Shown here one piece after another: positions 36,698-43,067 of a DNA stretch of 50,652 bases (positions are counted from its first letter, which is position 1; each line of letters starts with the position of its first letter). The translations under genes and the position numbers were made by a program. The stretch is from Candidatus Sulfomarinibacter kjeldsenii (GTDB lineage Bacteria > Acidobacteriota > Thermoanaerobaculia > Thermoanaerobaculales > Sulfomarinibacteraceae), in NCBI GenBank assembly GCA_014764485.1, contig JACXWA010000120.1, forward strand, positions 1-50,652, read 5' to 3'. A model generated the notes under the pieces. That model saw only the letters and a list, made by a program, of their open reading frames with translations, did not search any database and was not told the DNA's origin.

Positions 36698-37930
36698 TCA
36701 GCGACAGCGTTCGGAGTAGTCCTTCTCGAGCGCTGGCAGTTGATCCAACAATTGCTGCGCACTGTCGTTATCACCGATTTTCTGGAGCTCGTCAACCTGA
36801 AGTCGGAGAGCGGCGATCGTCTTCTTGAAGTCCGCACATTCCTTGTCGGCTGCCTGATTTTGGGCAGCTTTGCTCTTTTTGTCTTCCATTTGGCGCACCA
36901 TCGATTGGTTGCCCGCCTCCTGATACCAGCTGATGGCGTTGTTGTAGTCTTTCTTCTTGTCGTAGATGAACGCGCCCTGGTTGTAGATCTGGTTTCGAAG
37001 TTTTCCAGAAGCGCCTATCTTCAGAGCCTGCTGGAGATCTGCGAGCGCAGGGTTGAGCTGGTTAATCTGTGTCTTGCACTGGGCGATGTAGTAGTAGACG
37101 AGGGCGTTGTTGGATTGCTGGGACCTGGCCTTGTCAAACGAGGCCTGTGCCTTCTGATACTGCTTGGCGCCAAGCCAGGCTTCACCCGCAAGAAGCTGGT
37201 GCTCAAAGGTCGGGGAGGCGTTGGCCAACCGGTCCGCGATCTGCCCGGCCTGGTTGTAATAGTTGCTTTTGCTCGAGTTTGAACTCGAACGCCGGGCGAC
37301 TGATATCGCCGCTTTCACCGCATTGCGGGCACTTGTGGCATCTTTGGCGTTGAGGTCGTATGCACTTTTATATGCCTCAAATGCCTTGGCTTCGTCACCC
37401 GAGGCGGTATATGCGGAGCCGAGGGCCTGTTGCAGACGGTAGTTCCTTGAGTCCGCTCGAGCTTGGGTCGTCAGGACACCGATGGCTTCGCCGGGCCGGT
37501 TTGTCTTGGTCGCTGCCTGAGCAAAGAGGAGAGCGTAGCTCGACCGATGTGAAGCGTCCATCGAACTCATGCTGAGAGGTTTCAACAACTCATAGGCATT
37601 CTGATACTGATCCGCCTGAAGAAGCGCCTGGCCAAGAGCGATCTTGTACGATGCCTGGCTGCCGTCGAGCTCCACCGACTTGCGGAGGCTGGCAATGGCG
37701 GGGCTCAACTGGCCAAGAGCACGTTGTGATACACCCAGCATGTAGTAGGCGCCCGCATAATCTGGGTTGGTCTTGGTGACCTCCTCGAACTCCTTGACGG
37801 CATCCGCCCAGTCCTTCTTCTTGTAGGCCTCGAGGCCCTTGTTCCACTCCGCGTGTGCCGGAAGCGCCGCCGCCAGCAACAACAGTGCTGCTGCTCCTGC
37901 GATCGTCGCACGGCTGACCCTCGATTTCAT
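36698..37930 (-). CDS. Secreted TPR protein
   Basis: 410 aa; signal peptide (TIAGAAALLLLAAALPAHA); repeated TPR units (WADAVKEFEEVTKTNPDYAGAYYMLGVSQRALGQLSPAIASLRKSVELDGSQASYKIALGQALLQ). Confidence 0.88.
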   Translation of the reverse strand: MKSRVSRATIAGAAALLLLAAALPAHAEWNKGLEAYKKKDWADAVKEFEEVTKTNPDYAGAYYMLGVSQRALGQLSPAIASLRKSVELDGSQASYKIALGQALLQADQYQNAYELLKPLSMSSMDASHRSSYALLFAQAATKTNRPGEAIGVLTTQARADSRNYRLQQALGSAYTASGDEAKAFEAYKSAYDLNAKDATSARNAVKAAISVARRSSSNSSKSNYYNQAGQIADRLANASPTFEHQLLAGEAWLGAKQYQKAQASFDKARSQQSNNALVYYYIAQCKTQINQLNPALADLQQALKIGASGKLRNQIYNQGAFIYDKKKDYNNAISWYQEAGNQSMVRQMEDKKSKAAQNQAADKECADFKKTIAALRLQVDELQKIGDNDSAQQLLDQLPALEKDYSERCR

Positions 37931-37965
37931 TTTCTGTGCCTCCAGTTGTTTTAACGCAATCTGAC

Positions 37966-38802
37966 TTACATTTGTTGCACTTCACCAAGCAACGGTCTGA
38001 CCTGTTCATCGAACATCGCCGCCGTGTCAGAACCCTTGAGAAGCGAAATCGCCTTCGTATGTTGCTCTACCATCTCTCGCAGAGCATCGAAACCCTCACC
38101 GCGTTCAATCAGGGTCCGCGCTGAAGTGTACTGCTTCTCGATCGTCCGTTCACCCCCCGAACCAACAACGTCGAGTGCTACCGAACGAATTTTCTCTGCC
38201 AGGCCGAGCAATGTCACCGGGTTGGGCCCGGACTGCCACCGCTGAATGCCATCGCTGGCATCTCCTGGATTACCGAGAGCCACCAGCCCTGTGGTGATCA
38301 TTCCGAAGAGCAGCTTCGATACGTCGAATGGCGCCCATTTGAGCTCGTTGGCAATCTCCTCGATGGTCAGCGCACCATCGATACGAGTGACCAGTATCCA
38401 CTCTTGTGGACTGAGAGTCACCTGGTCCGTTCCCTGCTCGCGCGAAGCAAAGTAGGGCACGAGATCCAGAGATGGGATTTTCCGCGAAAGCACGCGCCAC
38501 TCGTCGAGGCGGCGGGCCGCCTCCATCATGAGGCTGGCGTTAGACATGTGGATGGTGACGTGTTCCGATTCCTCGCCAGGGTTGAATGAGAAGGTGCCCT
38601 GGGTCCAGATGGCCATCTCGTATACTGCGCTGTCACCGCGGAGTCGCCCGACGAGGGCGTCAACTATCTGGCCGTCACGGAGGTAGATCTTTCCCTCTGC
38701 TTCATCGCATTGGATTTCGAACGCACCCGTTTTGCCTGAGACACTCACGAGTTGAATGACGTCCGGCAGCGGAAGCTCGTTCAAAGATCCTTGCAGCGAC
38801 AT
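37966..38802 (-). CDS. DUF4388 (PATAN-like) domain protein
   Basis: 278 aa; MSLQGSLNELPLPDVIQLVSVSGKTGAFEIQCDEAEGKIYLRDGQIVDALVGRLRGDSAVYEMAIWTQGTFSF. Confidence 0.85.
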   Translation of the reverse strand: MSLQGSLNELPLPDVIQLVSVSGKTGAFEIQCDEAEGKIYLRDGQIVDALVGRLRGDSAVYEMAIWTQGTFSFNPGEESEHVTIHMSNASLMMEAARRLDEWRVLSRKIPSLDLVPYFASREQGTDQVTLSPQEWILVTRIDGALTIEEIANELKWAPFDVSKLLFGMITTGLVALGNPGDASDGIQRWQSGPNPVTLLGLAEKIRSVALDVVGSGGERTIEKQYTSARTLIERGEGFDALREMVEQHTKAISLLKGSDTAAMFDEQVRPLLGEVQQM

Positions 38803-38811
38803 GTTCGAGGG

Positions 38812-39534
38812 TTACTGCAGGTTGAACCGCACCGTCAGGATGTAGAGAACCTCTACCGGCTTTCCGTTAAGGGTCGACGGCTCGAACTTCCATTTGTTGA
38901 CAGCATCCACCGCGGTTTCGGTCAGTCCGAGCGGGAGCCCCCGCAGGACTTTGACGCTCTGAACACTCCCGGTCTTGCCGATCACGCATTCGAGCACCAC
39001 GACACCCTGGATGCGCGCTCTGCGAGCGGCCTCAGGATAGACAGGATTGGGCCCGCTGATCTTCTTTGGTTCGGTGATGTTCCCACCTACCACAAAACGA
39101 ATCGGACCCTCGGGCTCTGGCGGTGGCGGCGCGTCGGGCACTCCGAGAACCAGGTTGTCATCCGGAATGAAATCAACATCCTCATCGGGTTCCTGGTCCC
39201 GAATCGGCTCGGGTTCATCGGGCGTAGGATCTGGAATCGGGACCTTTTGAATCTTGGGTTTCGGGATCTGCTGCATCTCTCTCCGTGGCGGCTGTTTGAA
39301 CTTGACCTGCTTGACCACGTAGATCTTGCTCTTCTTCTCCTTGGCATCAGAGAGCCCGCCGGCAAAGGATGGCCAGTGCATGGCGAAGATGATGATGTGG
39401 AATATGACCGCGATACCCAGCGACCACCGCGCTACCTTTTTGTCCTGCCCCTCCTCGAGGGCCAGCAGCTCGGCTGTGGTCATCGACATCTTGTCGTCTT
39501 TTTTCTTTGGCGCGGCTTTTGGAGAATCGCTCAT
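38812..39534 (-). CDS. tonB: TonB family energy transducer
   Basis: N-terminal TM (VARWSLGIAVIFHIIIFAMHW), Pro-rich linker (DPTPDEPEPIRDQEP), C-terminal PNPVYPEAARRARIQGVVVLECVIGKTGSVQSVKVLRGLPLGLTETAVDAVNKWKFEPSTLNGKPVEVLYILTVRFNL. Confidence 0.92.
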   Translation of the reverse strand: MSDSPKAAPKKKDDKMSMTTAELLALEEGQDKKVARWSLGIAVIFHIIIFAMHWPSFAGGLSDAKEKKSKIYVVKQVKFKQPPRREMQQIPKPKIQKVPIPDPTPDEPEPIRDQEPDEDVDFIPDDNLVLGVPDAPPPPEPEGPIRFVVGGNITEPKKISGPNPVYPEAARRARIQGVVVLECVIGKTGSVQSVKVLRGLPLGLTETAVDAVNKWKFEPSTLNGKPVEVLYILTVRFNLQ

Positions 39535-39545
39535 GGCTTCCCCCT

Positions 39546-40043
39546 TTACTGGATCCCGAGCATCGACCACAGGTTCTCGATCTCACGCCGGGTCGGGATC
39601 GAGATCGTTTGAATATCCGTCAGCGGCTTTCCGTGGACGTCCATGTGCAGCGGCTGGCCGTCGGCGTCCGTCCACTCGATCCTGGCCGTGCGCAGAGTGT
39701 CGAAGGCCCGGATCATGTCGCCATAAGTCGCATCAGGATCGGTGCGCAGAATCACCGGCTTTTCGGGATTCTGTTTGAGCTTGTCGAGAACATAGGGAAG
39801 CAATCCTTCGAGCGGCGTGCCATTGCCATCGATCTCGATCGCACCGCCGCGCAGGACGTGGACGTCGATCGAATCTTCCTGTTTGATCTCAGGTGTGTCG
39901 GTGTCCTCTGGAAGGGCGAAGTCGAGACCTCGATCAGCCGAAAATGCCGACGTAATCATGAAGAAGATGATCAACAAAAAGGAAATGTCGGCCATCGACC
40001 CGGTGAAGATCTCGGATTGGACTTCTTTCTTTTTGATCCTCAT
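39546..40043 (-). CDS. exbD: ExbD/TolR biopolymer transport protein
   Basis: 165 aa; FTGSMADISFLLIIFFMITSAF TM, periplasmic VILRTDPDATYGDMIRAFDTLR. Confidence 0.92.
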   Translation of the reverse strand: MRIKKKEVQSEIFTGSMADISFLLIIFFMITSAFSADRGLDFALPEDTDTPEIKQEDSIDVHVLRGGAIEIDGNGTPLEGLLPYVLDKLKQNPEKPVILRTDPDATYGDMIRAFDTLRTARIEWTDADGQPLHMDVHGKPLTDIQTISIPTRREIENLWSMLGIQ

Positions 40044-40055
40044 GGTCGCCCCCGC

Positions 40056-40505
40056 CTAATCTTTCACGGTCTTCTGTTCGGACAGCAAGTAGATGTTTTT
40101 GACCTTGGACTGTTTCAGAGCATCGAGCACCGCATCGACGTGCTCGTAGGGCACCTGTTCATCTGCCTTGATGATGAATTCTTTGTTCGGATCCCGCGCC
40201 ACCTCGGTGGAGGCGAATGTGACGACCTCCTCGGTGGTGCTGACCGGCAGTGACATCTCTTCACCTGTAGAAACCCGCACCGTCAACGGTGCAGTGATGT
40301 CGTCCGGCGGAGCGATCGAGATCACGGCTGCCTTTTCAGGAACCTTGCTCCGAATCCAAGTGTCCGGGAGATCCATCTTCGTTCTGTCCACCTCGACCTT
40401 GTAGGTGACGATAAAGAAGACCAATAACAAGAACACGATGTCCGCCATCGAGGCCGTGAAGATCTGTCCTGCAGGTTTGCGTTCTCTTCCGCGGATGAGT
40501 CCCAT
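40056..40505 (-). CDS. exbD: ExbD/TolR biopolymer transport protein (second copy)
   Basis: 149 aa; FTASMADIVFLLLVFFIVTYKVEVDRTKMDLP...FIIKADEQVPYEHVDAVLDALKQSKVKNIYLLSE. Confidence 0.92.
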   Translation of the reverse strand: MGLIRGRERKPAGQIFTASMADIVFLLLVFFIVTYKVEVDRTKMDLPDTWIRSKVPEKAAVISIAPPDDITAPLTVRVSTGEEMSLPVSTTEEVVTFASTEVARDPNKEFIIKADEQVPYEHVDAVLDALKQSKVKNIYLLSEQKTVKD

Positions 40506-40519
40506 CTGCGGGCTCCCTT

Positions 40520-41176
40520 CTAGGCCTGGCCCTCGCCTCCCGAACCATATCGCTGGCTGTCCATCTCGGTGAAGGTCTCGACCAGCATGTTCGAGGCGGT
40601 CTCGATATCGCGCACAAAGCGGGTGATCTTGGTGGTGTACCAGTTGTAGACCAGCTGAGCGGGAATCGCGATGATGAGACCGGTGGCAGTTGTGATCAAC
40701 GCCTCCGAAATTCCGACAGCGACCGCCGCCGGGTTGGTGAGACCCTGCTCGGCAAGCGTCGCGAAGGACTTGATCATCCCGGCGACGGTGCCGAGGAAGC
40801 CAAGCATCGGTGCGACGTTGGCGGTCGTCGCCAACACACCGAGGCGCTTCTCGAGCCGATCAAGCTCATACAGCGCTGCGTTCTCAATGGTCTTCTCGAC
40901 GTCCTCACGGGCATGGCCGTAGCGCAGCAGGCCGGCCTTCATCACCGAGGCAACGGGGCCCTTGCTCTGCTCGCAGATTTTGATCGCTTCCTTGACATTC
41001 CGATTGACAAGCAATGCCTTTCGGATTTTTGTCAGGAAATCGCTGACGTTGATCTTCGCCTTTGAAAAGACGATAAATCGCTCGATAGCTACGGTCGCAG
41101 CCAGCACCGAGAAGAAAAGAAGCGGGTACATGAAGATCCCACCCTGGCGAAAATACTCTGCTACCTGTCCAGTCAC
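40520..41176 (-). CDS. exbB: MotA/TolQ/ExbB proton channel
   Basis: 218 aa; MYPLLFFSVLAATVAIERFIVF; LGVLATTANVAPMLGFLGTVAGMIKSFATLAEQGLTNPAAVAVGISEALITTATGLIIAIPAQLVYNWY. Confidence 0.95.
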   Translation of the reverse strand: MTGQVAEYFRQGGIFMYPLLFFSVLAATVAIERFIVFSKAKINVSDFLTKIRKALLVNRNVKEAIKICEQSKGPVASVMKAGLLRYGHAREDVEKTIENAALYELDRLEKRLGVLATTANVAPMLGFLGTVAGMIKSFATLAEQGLTNPAAVAVGISEALITTATGLIIAIPAQLVYNWYTTKITRFVRDIETASNMLVETFTEMDSQRYGSGGEGQA

Positions 41177-41357
41177 GGCTATGCCTCCTCCTGGTTAGAG
41201 TCCTCAGGCAAGGATGAGTTCCAAACCCATCCGGGTTCTGTTCCTCATTGGTTCGAGGCGCTCAGCCAAACAGCCGATTACTCCGCGCCAATTCGGTTAT
41301 GTCGTGCCCCATTCGAGAATGAAAGGCAGGGCATCGTAGCATGAGCCCCAAGGGGCG

Positions 41358-41843
41358 TCAACGAGCTTTATTCCACGCTCCGAGATGGATGTGGGTGATG
41401 GCCACCGCCATGGCGTCCGCAGCGTCACTGGGTGGTTTATCATTGAGGGACAAAAGCCTCACCACCATATAGTTAACCTGTTGTTTTTCGGCCCGGCCGT
41501 GGCCGACGACTGCGGACTTGACCTCGGCGGGACTGTACGAAGAGACCTCGAGATCGAGTCCGCCGAGCACCGCCAGAATCACGCCCCGACTCTCGGCAAG
41601 CGCGAGGCCGGTCTTTGGATTGAGACCTAAAAACGAGGACTCCACCGCGGCACAGTCGGGTGCCAACTCCCCGACAACGTTGGCGAGGCGGTGCTGAAGA
41701 TCGGCCAACCGTCCGTGCCGGTGGTCGCCGCGCGGCCGGACAACGCCCGATTTCTCGAGCCGATAGCGATTTCCCTCGGCGATCACCAGTGCCCAACCAG
41801 TTGCTCTCGAACCGGGATCGATGCCGAGGACACGGACGCCCAT
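41358..41843 (-). CDS. ruvC: Crossover junction endodeoxyribonuclease RuvC
   Basis: 161 aa; VLGIDPGSRATGWALV, AAVESSFLGLNPKTGLALAESRGVILAVL, YSPAEVKSAVVGHGRAEKQQVNYMV, SDAADAMAVAITH. Confidence 0.96.
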   Translation of the reverse strand: MGVRVLGIDPGSRATGWALVIAEGNRYRLEKSGVVRPRGDHRHGRLADLQHRLANVVGELAPDCAAVESSFLGLNPKTGLALAESRGVILAVLGGLDLEVSSYSPAEVKSAVVGHGRAEKQQVNYMVVRLLSLNDKPPSDAADAMAVAITHIHLGAWNKAR

Positions 41844-41853
41844 GGTCCCCGGA

Positions 41854-42603
41854 TCAGCCCTCGGCCAGAATTTCGTCGTCGATGTCGAAGTTGGCCCAAA
41901 CGTTCTGCACGTCGTCGTGGTCGTCGAACGCTTCCATCAGACGAATCATCCGTTGTGCGGCCTTGCCTTCCAGTCGAGTAGTGCTCGACGGTTCCATTTC
42001 CATTTGTGCTGCTTCGACCACCAACCCCGCTGCCTCGATCTGGTCTTTGACCGTGTGCAGTTCGTCCGGTGCGGTGTAGATGCGGAAATAGTCGGTGTCG
42101 TCTGTGTCGAGATCTTCAGCGCCGGCCTCGAGGGCCAGCTCTAGGAATTCGTCTTCGTCAAGTTCTTCCGAGCGGGGAACCAGAATCATGCCTTTACGGG
42201 TAAAGAGCCACGAGACGCAGCCGTTTTCCCCGAGATTTCCTCCGTATCTCGTAAAGAGGTGGCGGATCTCCGGAGTTGTCCGATTGCGATTGTCGGTGAG
42301 CAACTCCAACATCACCGCGACTCCGCCGGGACCGTAGCCCTCAAAGCTGATCTCCTCGTATGACACACCATCGAGCACTCCGGTGCCGCGATCGATGGCA
42401 CGCTTAATGTTGTCGGCGGGCATGTTGGCCGCCTTGGCCGCGGCGACCGCGGCGCGGAGTCGGGGATTGCTGTCCGGGTCGCCACCCGCCTCGCGAGCCG
42501 CGACTGTGATCTCACGGATGATCTTGGTAAAGACCTTGCCGCGCTTGGCGTCGGCCCGCCCCTTCTTGTGCTTGATCGTGCTCCACTTACTGTGACCCGA
42601 CAT
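41854..42603 (-). CDS. yebC: YebC/PmpR family regulator (TACO1 family)
   Basis: MSGHSKWSTIKHKKGRADAKRGKVFTKIIREITVAAREAGGDPDSNPRLRAAVAAAKAANMPADNIKRAI. Confidence 0.97.
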   Translation of the reverse strand: MSGHSKWSTIKHKKGRADAKRGKVFTKIIREITVAAREAGGDPDSNPRLRAAVAAAKAANMPADNIKRAIDRGTGVLDGVSYEEISFEGYGPGGVAVMLELLTDNRNRTTPEIRHLFTRYGGNLGENGCVSWLFTRKGMILVPRSEELDEDEFLELALEAGAEDLDTDDTDYFRIYTAPDELHTVKDQIEAAGLVVEAAQMEMEPSSTTRLEGKAAQRMIRLMEAFDDHDDVQNVWANFDIDDEILAEG

Positions 42604-42617
42604 GAGGCCTCCCAACG

Positions 42618-42652
42618 CCTCCGCAGGGTAGCTGGCTATAGGCCTGCGGAGG
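42618..42652 (-). promoter_or_regulatory. Perfect 10-bp stem-loop in the 5' leader of yebC
   Basis: cctccgcagg (42618-42627) / cctgcggagg (42643-42652), 15-nt loop, about 14 nt upstream of the start codon ATG at 42603. Confidence 0.55.
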
Positions 42653-42814
42653 TGGGCGCATTATAGCCCGCATGTTTGACGAACAATCCACTGTGGCTAA
42701 ATATGCGCAGCAATCTGGGGCGGTTCTTCCCGTCGGGTTACGCGCCGCCTCCGTCGCCGCCGCTCATGGGCATTGGAGAACAATCCGTCATCGCGGTGCT
42801 TTGAGTCCAAACCC

Positions 42815-43016
42815 GTGACGCATGCAACGGACTACGCTGGAAATCCGCCCCGGCCTTGGGGTTGCACACGCAACCGTTCACTACGCCATCTTTGCCTCGC
42901 AAGGAAAGCTCCTGAGATATGCGGACCGGTGTCCTACACCTTCCGCGCGGTTGGTGAGGGTGTTCGAATACCCGATGGCGAGGCGTCAGCCTCGGTTGAC
43001 TTTGCACACCCGTCAC
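42815..43016 (+). ncRNA. ssrS: Probable 6S RNA (SsrS)
   Basis: CGCGGTTGGTGAG at 42946-42958 matches the recalled E. coli 6S segment CGCGGTTGGTGAGCATG, preceded by CTCCTGAGATAT and terminal hairpin GCGGAccGGTGTcctACACCttCCGC. Nested closing pairs: GCCTCGC 42894-42900/GCGAGGC 42978-42984; CAACCG 42871-42876/CGGTTG 42993-42998; TGCAA 42823-42827/TTGCA 43002-43006; GTGACG 42815-42820/CGTCAC 43011-43016. Small hairpin GGGTgttcgaatACCC sits in the 3' bubble strand. Ends are approximate. Confidence 0.7.
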
Positions 43017-43067
43017 CGATAATGAGGTCAGGACTCTTCGGTCAACGGAGAGATAGAGGGCGATTCA

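Noticed and set aside
42738-43016. Minus-strand ORF (and several plus ORFs) in the yebC-kinase gap
   Set aside because: No protein-like conservation signal; the region is better explained by a structured RNA (6S-like).
42880-43017. Possible tRNA/tmRNA (TTCGAA loop) or TPP/c-di-GMP riboswitch (CTGAGA, GCAAAG strings)
   Set aside because: No cloverleaf or CCA end, no THI box GAUCUGG-AUAAUACC element and no GEMM core; the 6S-like motif order fits better.
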